60,116 bases of DNA from Thermoplasmata archaeon (GCA_015063225.1 SUSU01000007.1:1-60116); one strand, 5' to 3'. Counted from the first letter of the stretch, positions 34,044 to 42,575 are shown. The notes: generated from the letters alone by a model not told the origin. Numbers and translations are program-made.

Positions 34044-35197
34044 GAGACGATCTCCTCGACTCTCTCCTGTTCGATACCCTCGCGGATCATCCTGGAGAGC
34101 CTCCTGCCGGTGCTCATGGGCTCGCCGTACAGGGCGTTGCCGTAGGGGTGTCCGACGTTCATGTGCACGTTGGTGCCGCCTCCGATCCTGGGGGCGACGT
34201 CGTAGATGAAGAACTTGAGGTCCTTGTCCACGCAGGTCTGCAGGCAGAAGGGTCCGATGATCCCGGGCTTGTAGAGATCCTGGGTGGCCTTGACGTACTT
34301 CTCGGCCATCTCGAAGGCCTTGTCCAGCAGGGACTCCCTGAGGGTGGCGGAGTTGTGGCCGCAGACGGTGTACTCGGGGATGATGCCGTCGTTCTCGAGT
34401 TCGACCTGCTGTTTGCCGGGGAGCCTGGCGTATCCGTCGAGGGAGGACTCGAACCTCCAGTCGATTCCGAGGAGCTCGATCTTCTCGCCGCCCTCCTTGA
34501 TGGGGTCGTAGAAGAAGTCGAGGTTGAAGACGGGACCGATGATGTACTGCTCCATCCTGGCGTGCTCGGCGAAGTCGGGGGTGAGGACGCCCTGTTTGAT
34601 GAGCTCCTCGGACTTCTCCACGTACTGCTCGTAGGATTTCGCGGTGAAGAAACCCCTCTCGAGCTTCTTCTGGGCGTGGTGGACCTTGATGATGGTGAGG
34701 CCGTCGATGTCCTCGGGCTTCTCGATCTTCTTGGGGAAGGGGAGGTTGGCCTTCTCGAGGAGCCAGTAGTAGTCCTGGGGACCGCCCCTCTCCTCGGACC
34801 TGAGGAGGTTCCTGCTTCCGACCATGGGGACCTTGAAGTCGTTCTCCACGGCGTCGATGTCGACGTAGGAGGTGAAGGACCTGTTGGGCACCCACAGGGT
34901 GTTGGTGTCCATGAGGAACTGCTGGTTCTGGGGCTTCATGACGTCTACGAACTTGTCGAGGACGAGGGTCTCGTCGACGAATCCGCAGAGGTGGTTGCCC
35001 TTGGAGTCCTTGCAGGATTTGAAGTACCTGTCGAAGGTGGCTTCCCTGCCTTTCTGGCAGACGGCGAGGGTCCTGAAACCCTCGGTGTGGGCGCCGTCGC
35101 AGGTGTCCAGTGCTGAGTGGGATCCGAGCACGCCTATCCTGGAGTTCTTGATGTCGTACTTTCCAAGGTTAGCGAGCACTTCATCTCTGCTGATCAT
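34040..35197 (-). CDS. purP: Formate-dependent FAICAR synthetase PurP
   Basis: 385 residues of ATP-grasp superfamily. Catalyses ATP- and formate-dependent formylation of AICAR, the archaeal route when folates are not used. Family features: IGVLGSHSALDTCDGAHTEGFRTLAVC near the start, QYIIGPVFNLDFFYDP, and YDVAPRIGGGTNVHMNVG near the end. A folate-free purine step agrees with absence of a full C1-pterin route (inference). TATA box at 35230 gives a leader of about ten bases. Confidence 0.95.
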   Translation of the reverse strand: MISRDEVLANLGKYDIKNSRIGVLGSHSALDTCDGAHTEGFRTLAVCQKGREATFDRYFKSCKDSKGNHLCGFVDETLVLDKFVDVMKPQNQQFLMDTNTLWVPNRSFTSYVDIDAVENDFKVPMVGSRNLLRSEERGGPQDYYWLLEKANLPFPKKIEKPEDIDGLTIIKVHHAQKKLERGFFTAKSYEQYVEKSEELIKQGVLTPDFAEHARMEQYIIGPVFNLDFFYDPIKEGGEKIELLGIDWRFESSLDGYARLPGKQQVELENDGIIPEYTVCGHNSATLRESLLDKAFEMAEKYVKATQDLYKPGIIGPFCLQTCVDKDLKFFIYDVAPRIGGGTNVHMNVGHPYGNALYGEPMSTGRRLSRMIREGIEQERVEEIVS

Positions 35198-35229
35198 GGT
35201 AATTCCTTGGATGCCGTAGGCCAGCGTTT

Positions 35230-35237
35230 GATATAAT
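35230..35237 (-). promoter_or_regulatory. TATA box of purP
   Basis: ATTATATC on the minus strand centred about 36 bases before the ATG. Confidence 0.6.
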
Positions 35238-35241
35238 CGTT

Positions 35242-35257
35242 CGCGTGCGCGTGCGCG
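35242..35257. other. 16-base strictly alternating purine-pyrimidine tract
   Basis: CG/TG repeat-like tract directly upstream of the purP TATA box (five bases away), as at three other promoters in this window. Confidence 0.6.
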
Positions 35258-35335
35258 ACGGGGATGGACGCCCCATTTTTCCCATAGACCCTTCCGTTTT
35301 CGGTCGGAAACCCTGTGCGGAGAAAAGAGCCAGAC

Positions 35336-36598
35336 TCAGATGAACAACGTCACGACGGCCACGAGGATGATCGATCCGAGCAGGTCCATGACCGATGAGG
35401 TGATGGGGATGCAGTGGTCGTCGGGGTCGAGGCCGAAACGGTCTGCGAGGATGGCGACGTAGTAGGAGAGGAAGTTCAGCACGGTCGTCGCCAACGCCCC
35501 GGCGATGGTGATGATCGCCAGGCATTCCCACAGGGGGAGCTCGGAGTGGCTGCCGGTGATGAGCACGGCCCCGAAGGAGATCATGCCGATGTAGAGGAAG
35601 GTGATCATCGCGCAGACGTACATCAGCACGAAGTTCTCCCCCGCCTCGGCGGGCGGGATGTTCTTCGAGCGGAGGGTACCGAGATGGATCATCGAGGACA
35701 GTCTCGATGTCAGCATCCCCGAGAGGGCGTTGCCCTGGTTGAGGAACGCGGGGAGCATGATGAGGAGCACCCCGTACTCGATGAGGGAGTCCTGCTCGTC
35801 CTGGATGGCGATACCCGCACCGATCTCGAAAATCAGACACACCAGGAGCACGGGGAGGGACTGCACCACGATCCTCCTCGCCTCGCTGGAGAAGTCCCTG
35901 CGCTTCTTCTTCACCTCGCGGTTCCTGAGGACGTCGGCGGTGAGGACGGCGGAGATCGCGACGAGGATGAGGGATGCGATGACCATGACCGTCTCGGAGT
36001 TCTCCATTTCGTCGATCTGGAGGAACAACCATGTGGCCACGAAGATCATGGGCATGGTGACGATGTCGCCGACGGCGGAGATTAGCGGGGCGGTGATGTT
36101 GTCCACATCCCATCCCCTCTTGTCGCCCACATAGGCGATGATGATGTTGAAGATCAGGACGAAGAGCCCGGCAACGGTCCCGCCGAGGGTGGAGATGAAT
36201 ATGAAATCCCACACGGAGCGGTTGCCGTCGAAGAAGAGGTCGGCCACGCCCCAGGTGCAGATGCCCATGACGATGGACATCACCAGCGTGAGGACTATGG
36301 AGGATTCCACGTTGGCGCGGAGAATGGTACCCTTCCTGAAGCTGATCTCGAAGGTACCCATGTTGAGCGCGGTGCCGATCCTGCTGCCCATGGCCCCGAA
36401 TATGTTCCCGCGCATGCCGATGGCGGAGTAGATGAGGATCATCATCCCGGGGATGAGGTAGAGGTAGTCCTCCATCTGGCCGAGGAGAATGCCTGCGAAG
36501 AGGTCCGCGGTGCCTGCGATCACCAGGGCGCTCACGCCGAGCTTCAGCGCTCCCCGGTAACGGATGAAGAAATCTGCGACACCGTTCTTCCCAGCCAA
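35336..36598 (-). CDS. MgtE-type divalent cation transporter (two MgtE domains)
   Basis: 420 residues with two related MgtE membrane domains in one chain, as in SLC41-like proteins: the first with GMRGNIFGAMGSRIGTALNMGT, the second with PAFLNQGNALSGMLTSRLSSMIHLGTL. Each P/G-N-x-G-x-M/S-R element lines the ion path in the family. There is no cytosolic CBS or N domain, so gating would need a separate partner; two PhoU-TrkA_C genes nearby are candidates. A TTG start at 36598 is chosen because GGAGGTG lies six bases upstream; a GTG at 36607 is within that site. Confidence 0.85.
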   Translation of the reverse strand: MAGKNGVADFFIRYRGALKLGVSALVIAGTADLFAGILLGQMEDYLYLIPGMMILIYSAIGMRGNIFGAMGSRIGTALNMGTFEISFRKGTILRANVESSIVLTLVMSIVMGICTWGVADLFFDGNRSVWDFIFISTLGGTVAGLFVLIFNIIIAYVGDKRGWDVDNITAPLISAVGDIVTMPMIFVATWLFLQIDEMENSETVMVIASLILVAISAVLTADVLRNREVKKKRRDFSSEARRIVVQSLPVLLVCLIFEIGAGIAIQDEQDSLIEYGVLLIMLPAFLNQGNALSGMLTSRLSSMIHLGTLRSKNIPPAEAGENFVLMYVCAMITFLYIGMISFGAVLITGSHSELPLWECLAIITIAGALATTVLNFLSYYVAILADRFGLDPDDHCIPITSSVMDLLGSIILVAVVTLFI

Positions 36599-36649
36599 AA
36601 AAAACACCTCCTCAAACCATGGTTCGTCAGCCCGCGTAGATTTTAATGG

Positions 36650-36659
36650 TATATATAAA
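36650..36659 (+). promoter_or_regulatory. TATA box serving the rubredoxin-glutamate synthase gene
   Basis: TATATATAAA centred 25 bases before the ATG at 36680. The box is nearly symmetric and could also drive the divergent transporter gene with a leader of about 25 bases. Confidence 0.7.
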
Positions 36660-36679
36660 CTGAAGACGATGCGGAACGC

Positions 36680-38095
36680 ATGTCAAAGTACGTGTGCATC
36701 ATGTGCGGTGAGATATACGACGAGGAAGCCGAAGGGGTACGCTTCGAGGATCTCCCCGACGACTGGTGCTGTCCCACCTGCGGTTCCGACAAGAGCTGTT
36801 TCGAACTGATGGCGGAGGAGGGGTCCGAGGTCGGATCCTCTCCCGCCCCCAAGGCCGAGTCCTCTCCCGCCCCCAGGACCGGTCCCTCGTGGAACGAGCT
36901 CATCCGCCGCGACGGCGGGGTCATGGATTCCATCCACGCCATGGCGGAGTCCGGGAGGAGTGAGGATGCGGCCATGGAAACCCTGATGTCGGTCCCTGAT
37001 TTCAGCAGCATCCTGATCCTGGGAGGACAGCTGGCTCATCCCCCGAAGGATGATGCCGCGGACGTTGACATCGGGACCGTCATAGGTCCCGATGCGGAGA
37101 GGCCGATGCTGTTGGACATGCCCGTTTTCGTATCCCACATGAGTTTCGGCGCCTTGTCGAAGACCGCCAAGGTCGCTCTTGCAAAGGGTTCGGCCGAGGC
37201 CCGTACCGCCATGTGCAGCGGCGAGGGCGGGGTGCTCCCCGAGGAGATGCGTTCCTCCTACAGATACATCTACGAGTATCCCCCGAACGGATACAGTTTC
37301 ACCGACGAGGTCATGGAGGGTTCCGCCGCCATCGAGATAAAGATCGGCCAGGGGACCAAGCCCGGCATGGGAGGGCATCTTCCCGGCGCCAAGGTCACTC
37401 CCGAGATCGCGGCCATGAGGGGGAAGCCCGTGGGGGAGGACATCCACAGCCCGTCCCGCTTCCCCGGGATAGAGACGCCCGAGGACCTGAAGGCCCTGGT
37501 GGACATGCTCCGCAAGAGGGGCAAGGGCATACCGGTGGGTGTGAAGATAGCCGCCGGACGCATAGAGGATGATCTGGAGTTCATTTCCCACTCGGGATGC
37601 GACTTCATCACCATCGACGGGAGGGGAGGGGCGACCGGTTCCTCTCCGCGTTTCCTCAGGGACGCGACCTCCGTCCCCACGGTGTACGCACTGATAAGAG
37701 CCAGGAAGTACATGGATGAGCACGGGATGACCCAGAGCCTCATCATGACCGGCGGTTTCCGCACCTCCGCCGACGTGGTGAAGGCCATAGCCATGGGCGC
37801 GGACGCCGTCGCCATGGCCTCTGCACCGCTGATGGCCCTCGGATGTCAGAGGTACAGGGCGTGCACCGGCGGCAAGTGCCCCATGGGCATCGCCACGCAG
37901 GATCCCGTCCTCGAATTCCGCCTCGACGGCGATGCGGGCGCGGCCAGGGTGGCCAACTTCCTGAAGGCCCTCGCCGGGGAGATACGCACCTTCGTCAGGG
38001 TGACCGGGCACGACTCCGTGACCGAGTTCTCCGCGGAGGACCTGTGCACCACGGACGCTTCGATAGCGGAGGCGTCGGGCATCAGGCACGCGTGA
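36680..38095 (+). CDS. Rubredoxin-glutamate synthase (FMN domain) fusion
   Basis: 471 residues. Residues 1-45 are a rubredoxin (CIMC at 6-9, CPTC at 31-34 as iron ligands). A proline/alanine-rich linker with a duplicated SSPAP unit follows (residues about 50-70). The rest is the FMN-binding glutamate synthase barrel: [56 protein letters not shown], and [23 protein letters not shown], whose three cysteines bind a 3Fe-4S cluster. The glutaminase domain is missing, as in archaeal forms. Electron delivery from rubredoxin to the barrel is inferred. Confidence 0.9.
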   Translation: MSKYVCIMCGEIYDEEAEGVRFEDLPDDWCCPTCGSDKSCFELMAEEGSEVGSSPAPKAESSPAPRTGPSWNELIRRDGGVMDSIHAMAESGRSEDAAMETLMSVPDFSSILILGGQLAHPPKDDAADVDIGTVIGPDAERPMLLDMPVFVSHMSFGALSKTAKVALAKGSAEARTAMCSGEGGVLPEEMRSSYRYIYEYPPNGYSFTDEVMEGSAAIEIKIGQGTKPGMGGHLPGAKVTPEIAAMRGKPVGEDIHSPSRFPGIETPEDLKALVDMLRKRGKGIPVGVKIAAGRIEDDLEFISHSGCDFITIDGRGGATGSSPRFLRDATSVPTVYALIRARKYMDEHGMTQSLIMTGGFRTSADVVKAIAMGADAVAMASAPLMALGCQRYRACTGGKCPMGIATQDPVLEFRLDGDAGAARVANFLKALAGEIRTFVRVTGHDSVTEFSAEDLCTTDASIAEASGIRHA

Positions 38096-38111
38096 ACTTC
38101 CCGCGCCAGTC

Positions 38112-38120
38112 TAATATATA
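38112..38120 (+). promoter_or_regulatory. TATA box of the PhoU-TrkA_C pair
   Basis: TAATATATA, predicting a start near 38142 and therefore a leader of about 70 bases before the first large gene, or about 20 bases before a short upstream ORF. Confidence 0.6.
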
Positions 38121-38162
38121 AGGGACACCCTAACAGACTACGTCGTTAGAACACAGGACAGG

Positions 38163-38216
38163 ATGCAGAAGTTGACACCCTCTTCCAATTCACACGCAGC
38201 GGGGCGGTCGTCATGA
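38163..38216 (+). CDS. Possible 17-residue upstream ORF
   Basis: ATG at 38163 reads MQKLTPSSNSHAAGRSS and stops with TGA overlapping the ATG of the PhoU-TrkA_C gene (ATGA). It is the first ATG after the predicted transcription start, and AGGACAGG precedes it. It may be a leader peptide for translational coupling, or chance. No homology can be judged at this length. Confidence 0.3.
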   Translation: MQKLTPSSNSHAAGRSS

Positions 38217-38926
38217 GCGATCAGGACGACGACGAGCTCCGTTATGCGGACATGACCGTTTTAGAACTCCTCACGGAGATGAAGGACACCTCGGAGACCA
38301 TAGTCGACCTCGCCTACGCATCGCTGAGGTTCAACAGCTCCAGCATCGCCGAGGAGGTAAGGAAGCTCGAGAAGGACATGGACGACCTGAAGTACGCCAT
38401 GCGTTACAGGGTCATGCTGTCCGCCCGTTCCAGGGATGACGCCAAGCAGATGTCCGGAATCCTCGAGGTGGGTCTCGCCGCCGACCGCATCTCCGATGCG
38501 GCCTCTAGCATCACCAGCCTGCTCCGCTTCCCGCAGGAGAAGAGGCCTTACATCAACAACATCCTCAACGAGAGCGACGAGAAGTACAGGATGGTCAGGA
38601 TCTCCGACGTCTCCGACATGAAGGGACGTACCATCGGACCCGATCTTGCGGTGGAGGCCCAGACGGCCTGCCGCATCATCGCCGTCAAGAACCGCCACGG
38701 ATGGACCTTCGACCCCGAGGGCTTCTTCAAGCTCAGGGCCGGGGACGAGGTCTTCGCCAGGGGTTCGGCCGAGAGTCTCGACCAGTTATCCGCCTACGCT
38801 TCGGGCAGGGAGCCCTACGAGTTCCCCGAGGCGGTGCCCGACGACAAGGCCGAGGAGGACGCCGCCGACGATGCGGAGGTCGAGGAGGCCCTCACCGAAG
38901 AGCTCAGGGGGGAGGATTCCGAATGA
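38213..38926 (+). CDS. PhoU-TrkA_C domain protein, first of a tandem pair
   Basis: 237 residues. Residues about 14-115 are a PhoU-like helical bundle (LELLTEMKDTSETIVDLAYASLRFNSSSIAEEVRKLEKDM), residues about 120-200 a TrkA_C (RCK C-terminal) domain (YRMVRISDVSDMKGRTIGPDLA, RAGDEVFARGS). The tail is strongly acidic. Such proteins bind ligands and control cation channels or transporters. The two-domain MgtE transporter 1.6 kb away has no regulatory domain of its own. Confidence 0.82.
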   Translation: MSDQDDDELRYADMTVLELLTEMKDTSETIVDLAYASLRFNSSSIAEEVRKLEKDMDDLKYAMRYRVMLSARSRDDAKQMSGILEVGLAADRISDAASSITSLLRFPQEKRPYINNILNESDEKYRMVRISDVSDMKGRTIGPDLAVEAQTACRIIAVKNRHGWTFDPEGFFKLRAGDEVFARGSAESLDQLSAYASGREPYEFPEAVPDDKAEEDAADDAEVEEALTEELRGEDSE

Positions 38927-39507
38927 TCTCCCGCATCGACCAGATGATCCTGGAGCTGAAGGACACCACCGACCTGATGGTGGATCTGGCCTATTCATCT
39001 TTACTTTACAACAACGTGGAGATCGCCGAGGAGGTCGTCATGCTCTCCGAGAAGATGTCCGACCTGGTGGACAGCACCCAGGACCAGCTCGTGGAGGTCG
39101 GAAAGGCCTCCCCGGACGAGGTCTACAGGGCCATAGTCACCACCCGTCTGATGGATTCCATGCTCGACATCGCGGACGCGGCCGAATCCATCGCCGACAC
39201 GGTCATCAGGGGATTGGCCGACCACCCCGTGCTCGCCATGTCCATCAGGGAGTCCGAGACCACCATCTGCCTCGCCAAGGTCGCGGAGGACTCCGTCCTC
39301 GCCGGCAAGACTTTCGGCGAGCTGTCACTGAGCACCAACTCCTCCATGTTCGTCATCGCCATCAGGAGGGACGACGGCTACATCTTCGGTCCCGACCACA
39401 AGGTCAGGATCGAGGCCGGGGACATCCTCATGGCCAAGGGTCCGCAGGATGCCGAGGGTTACTTCAAGGACCTCGCGGACGGGACGGAGAAGACCATCGG
39501 CGAGTGA
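38923..39507 (+). CDS. PhoU-TrkA_C domain protein, second of a tandem pair
   Basis: 194 residues, clearly paralogous to its neighbour: PhoU-like bundle (MILELKDTTDLMVDLAYSSLLYNNVEIAEEVVMLSEKMSDLV) and TrkA_C domain (VAEDSVLAGKTFGELSLSTNSSMFVIAIRRDDG, VRIEAGDILMAKGP). It lacks the acidic tail. The ATG overlaps the stop of the first copy, so the two are made together and could form heteromers. Confidence 0.82.
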   Translation: MISRIDQMILELKDTTDLMVDLAYSSLLYNNVEIAEEVVMLSEKMSDLVDSTQDQLVEVGKASPDEVYRAIVTTRLMDSMLDIADAAESIADTVIRGLADHPVLAMSIRESETTICLAKVAEDSVLAGKTFGELSLSTNSSMFVIAIRRDDGYIFGPDHKVRIEAGDILMAKGPQDAEGYFKDLADGTEKTIGE

Positions 39508-39879
39508 TCACAACAAGAGTGCCACGTATCTTCCCGCGAACGCCCCGAAGATGCAGATACAGGGGTTGAGGACGAAGTTCAGCAACGTCTCTCCGGTCCT
39601 GCCGTCGTACAGCATGGTGACGGTGTCCACGGTGAACGTGGACATGGTGGTGAATGCGCCGAAGAGTCCGGTGAAGAGGAGGACCCTCCACTCGGGGGAG
39701 ATGTCCGGCCATCCGAACATGATGAGAGCCAGACAGAAGGAACCAATTATGTTCACCGCGAAGGTCGCCCACGGGAATTGTGAGGAATCGATGGCCTGTC
39801 CCATGCCGAAACGGAGCACGGCACCGGCGGCACCGCCGATTGCGACGAGTACCAGGGATTGCAGGAGGGCGGGTTCCAT
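39508..39879 (-). CDS. crcB: Fluoride channel FluC/CrcB
   Basis: 123 residues with four membrane helices and all conserved parts: GGAAGAVLRFGMG, WATFAVNIIGSF, and GLFGAFTTMSTFTVDTV, where the phenylalanines and the TTxST turn form the fluoride path and central sodium site. Works as a dual-topology dimer. A TATA box centred 26 bases before the ATG suggests a leaderless message, leaving no room for a fluoride riboswitch. Its stop directly adjoins the stop of the convergent gene. Confidence 0.94.
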   Translation of the reverse strand: MEPALLQSLVLVAIGGAAGAVLRFGMGQAIDSSQFPWATFAVNIIGSFCLALIMFGWPDISPEWRVLLFTGLFGAFTTMSTFTVDTVTMLYDGRTGETLLNFVLNPCICIFGAFAGRYVALLL

Positions 39880-39944
39880 ACAGGGTAATCCTCGTTGCGG
39901 GGATAAAAAGGGATTCCCCCACAGAGAAGTGACTGATAAGGAGA

Positions 39945-40020
39945 TGGTAGCCTCGCCCAGATTCGAACTGAGGTCCGGGGATCCAGAGTCCCTGATGATT
40001 GACCACTACACTACGAGGCT
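39945..40020 (-). tRNA. tRNA-Gln (CTG)
   Basis: Minus-strand cloverleaf: acceptor AGCCTCG/CGAGGCT, anticodon loop CTCTGGA giving CTG, T-loop TTCGAAT, encoded CCA. A TATA box TATTAAAA lies at 40046-40053. Confidence 0.92.
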
Positions 40021-40336
40021 GTTGATTCGCAGTATCTGTAGCCTCTTTTAATACCTTTCTATCTGGTTCCGGGTACTGGGGGTCCTTCCCAGATTCCAGC
40101 ATGATTGCGATCCATTTCCCGATTGTTCACATAAATGCTGAAGTGTCTAAATTCACCTTGTGTAGACATTTTCCCTTGGCTGGTGATGACAACATCTCAG
40201 TTTGCCCTTAGGTTCGAATAATGCCAGACAGCATGAATGGAATACTCTGTTTACTCGGTTGTTGGTTGGATGTATCCATATTATGTAAACAGAAAAAAAC
40301 AAGACATTATGTAGTAGTGTCCAAATAAAGAGGCAC
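40021..40336. other. AT-richer intergenic region without a supported gene
   Basis: Holds the tRNA-Gln promoter (40046-40053) on one side and a TATA-like CATTATGT (40305-40312) for the next gene on the other. A TGTCTA/TAGACA inverted repeat lies at 40144-40168, and a short direct repeat AGTGTC(T/C)AAAT occurs at 40142 and 40316. An apparent 61-residue minus-strand frame has no ribosome site and cysteine/histidine-heavy composition unlike neighbours. Confidence 0.6.
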
Positions 40337-40993
40337 ATGAACTATCCATTCGACGCCGTCGCCTTCCTCCCCCCGGACGTGGGGATATCGAAGGCAGAGA
40401 GGCGTCTCATCGACTCCTACGCAGGATGCAAACTCCTGCTCATAGTATGCGGGAGTCACGACAAGGCCGCCTCGGTGGCCGATTATCTAGGCTCATCACC
40501 CTCCTCATCCGTGACCGTGATATGTCCCGATACTGATTCATCCCCCGCGCTGAGGGATTATGTCCTCGGCAGCATGGCCCCCCGCACGGTGATCGACATC
40601 ACCTATGCATCCCCCTATTATGCTTCATCGATGACCAGCCTCGCCGCCGCCCCGGGGGTGTCGGTCGTCTTTACCGGAGACGATGCGGTCGAGACCATCG
40701 TGTCGGGGTGCGGCAATTACGCCGACCTCGATGACGATGACACTGCGATCGTAATGTCACTCATGTCGGGTCCCAAGAAACCCGCGGATGTCGTATCCGT
40801 CACCGGGATCAATGCCAAGACCGCGTACAGGAGGCTCTCTGCCTTGGAGGCCAGAGGACTGGTGTCCAGGACCGGCGGCCGCCCTATCACGTATCTCCTG
40901 GACGGTAACCAGAGGTTCCGTTTCGGCATCTCTGGGAAAGCTGGGGAGCCGAAGAGGGTCCCCGCGGATCCGTCATGGGTGGTCCTTAACTGA
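40337..40993 (+). CDS. Winged-helix regulator with an N-terminal Rossmann-like domain
   Basis: 218 residues. The N-terminal part (about 1-130) alternates strands and helices (CKLLLIVCGSHDKAASVADYL, SSVTVICPDTD, RTVIDITYASPYYASSMTSLA, VSVVFTGDD), which could be a ligand-binding fold of the CARF or related type. Residues about 130-190 form a winged helix (DTAIVMSLMSGPKKPADVVSVTGINAKTAYRRLSALEARGLVSRTGG). The order resembles Csa3-like regulators, but no CRISPR locus is present, so this is only structural analogy. Function unknown. Confidence 0.65.
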   Translation: MNYPFDAVAFLPPDVGISKAERRLIDSYAGCKLLLIVCGSHDKAASVADYLGSSPSSSVTVICPDTDSSPALRDYVLGSMAPRTVIDITYASPYYASSMTSLAAAPGVSVVFTGDDAVETIVSGCGNYADLDDDDTAIVMSLMSGPKKPADVVSVTGINAKTAYRRLSALEARGLVSRTGGRPITYLLDGNQRFRFGISGKAGEPKRVPADPSWVVLN

Positions 40994-41041
40994 ATCCGCG
41001 ATTATTCCCAGGTCAGCTTTATTATCCCGTCCGTTCCTACG

Positions 41042-41431
41042 ATGTCCATGGACGGAAACGACGGGAACATGACCATCGATGACGCGAAGGCCATCGTGGC
41101 GGATTTCTGCAGGGAACGCGACTGGGACCAGTTCCACAACCCCAAGGATGTGGCCATAGGGATCTCCACCGAGGCCTCGGAGCTCCTGCAGCTGTTCAGG
41201 TTCAAGGACGTATCCGAACTGGATGGTCTTCTGGATGACCCCGTGTTCTCGGGAAAGGTGAGGGAGGAGCTGGCGGACGTTTTCTATTTCACCGTCAGGT
41301 TCTCCCAGGTTACCGGGATTGACCTCTATTCCGCTCTGGTGGAGAAGATCGCCAAGAACGCGGAGAAGTACCCCGTGGGGACGTCGAAGGGTTCCAACAG
41401 GAAATACGACGAGCGACCGGGCCCGATGTGA
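41042..41431 (+). CDS. MazG-like nucleotide pyrophosphohydrolase
   Basis: 129 residues of all-alpha NTP pyrophosphatase: DFCRERDWDQFHNPKDVAIGISTEASELLQLFRF carries the EASELL acidic motif and VREELADVFYFTVRF the second ExxD set for magnesium. Closest in shape to the dCTPase/RS21-C6 branch, acting on non-canonical or excess dNTPs. TATA box CTTTATTA at 41017-41024; ATG at 41042 or 41048 cannot be separated. Confidence 0.87.
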   Translation: MSMDGNDGNMTIDDAKAIVADFCRERDWDQFHNPKDVAIGISTEASELLQLFRFKDVSELDGLLDDPVFSGKVREELADVFYFTVRFSQVTGIDLYSALVEKIAKNAEKYPVGTSKGSNRKYDERPGPM

Positions 41432-41434
41432 CGT

Positions 41435-42550
41435 TCAGGTCTTCGAGGCGTGTCTTTTCCGGTCGGCCTTCTTCTTTTCGACCAGCATGCGTAAGATGAT
41501 TATGAATGCGATATCGAAGAATGCCAGGGCCAGGATCTGCACCGTTGACAGCGGCGGGAACACCGTGTCGGTGGGCAAGGTGTAGAACACCGCGAGTATG
41601 ACCCTCACCACGAATATGTGGAACAGGGCGAGTGCGAGACAGTATCTCCCGCATACCGAGAGGATGTAGGACAACACCGGGATGCGGGCGTTGATCATCG
41701 AAAGGTAAGAGAATATGATGAAGACGAGCGCGCCTTCGACGAAGAACGGGAATGCGCTCAATCCCCCGTACTCCCCGAAGTAGGTGAAGTTGAACTTGAC
41801 CCCCGGGGGGAAGAGGTATATGAGGACGGCCAGCACCAGCAGCGATGCGATCAGGGGGATCCAGGTGCTGAGGGATCCCCATTTTGCCGTTTCCAGTCTC
41901 TCGAGGAAGTGTTTTTTGGAGAGGGCAGCGCCGAGGAGCATGAACGCGACGCATATCGGGATCAGTGTGGCGTCGAAAGGAAGCGTCCTGTCGATGTATA
42001 CGAAAACGGCCTCAGCCGCGAGAAGAAGCAGTATGATGACGGCGAACAGTCTGCGGTCAGCCAGCACGCAGTCCGCGATGGTGTAGAAGATCAGGAACGA
42101 CCAGAACATGACCCACAGGAAGTATTGGGCGTATGCGGAGTAGCAGACCTTTATCGGATTGGCCTTATCCAACGGCGAGAAAAGATTCTGGTTGTCGAAA
42201 CTCGCGACGATGGAATTGACGAGGTCGTCCATGGTGGAGGGCTGGCCGAGAGCCCAAAGCCAGATGTACAACGCGACGGGAAGGACCAGGGAGCATACGA
42301 TCAGGGCTAACAGGAGTTTCGAGCGCTTCCTGATCCTGGTAAAGCAGTCGCCCGAAGGGAGGAAATAACCGGATATGATGAAGAAACCGATTAGGCCCAT
42401 GTACAGCGGCTGGAGGATCGGGGAGACGGACCTGCCGGAATTGTCCACCTCGTTCAGCATGAACATGTGGACGAATACGACACCGAGGATGAGTATACCC
42501 TTGAGGACATCCGCCGTCTTCAGCCTTCCGGGCCCCTGGAGTTCTTCCAT
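41435..42550 (-). CDS. Acyltransferase 3 family membrane protein
   Basis: 371 residues with about ten membrane helices. The opening LKTADVLKGILILGVVFVHMF is the acyltransferase-3 helix 1 with the catalytic-type histidine, followed by LYMGLIGFFIISGYFLPSG. Transfers acyl groups, usually acetyl, to surface sugars or lipids. A TATA box (42576-42583) sets the start near 42550, so an N-terminal extension to 42667 is rejected. Its closeness to the giant surface protein may be meaningful or accidental. Confidence 0.83.
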   Translation of the reverse strand: MEELQGPGRLKTADVLKGILILGVVFVHMFMLNEVDNSGRSVSPILQPLYMGLIGFFIISGYFLPSGDCFTRIRKRSKLLLALIVCSLVLPVALYIWLWALGQPSTMDDLVNSIVASFDNQNLFSPLDKANPIKVCYSAYAQYFLWVMFWSFLIFYTIADCVLADRRLFAVIILLLLAAEAVFVYIDRTLPFDATLIPICVAFMLLGAALSKKHFLERLETAKWGSLSTWIPLIASLLVLAVLIYLFPPGVKFNFTYFGEYGGLSAFPFFVEGALVFIIFSYLSMINARIPVLSYILSVCGRYCLALALFHIFVVRVILAVFYTLPTDTVFPPLSTVQILALAFFDIAFIIILRMLVEKKKADRKRHASKT

Positions 42551-42575
42551 AGGTGGGGGGCATAGCCGATTAAGG

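Noticed and set aside
39880..39944. Fluoride riboswitch upstream of crcB
   Set aside because: The TATA box is 26 bases before the ATG, leaving no leader, and the conserved riboswitch core is not seen.
40153..40338. 61-codon minus-strand ORF in the gap after tRNA-Gln
   Set aside because: No ribosome-binding site, no promoter, and odd residue composition; it covers the promoter of the next gene.
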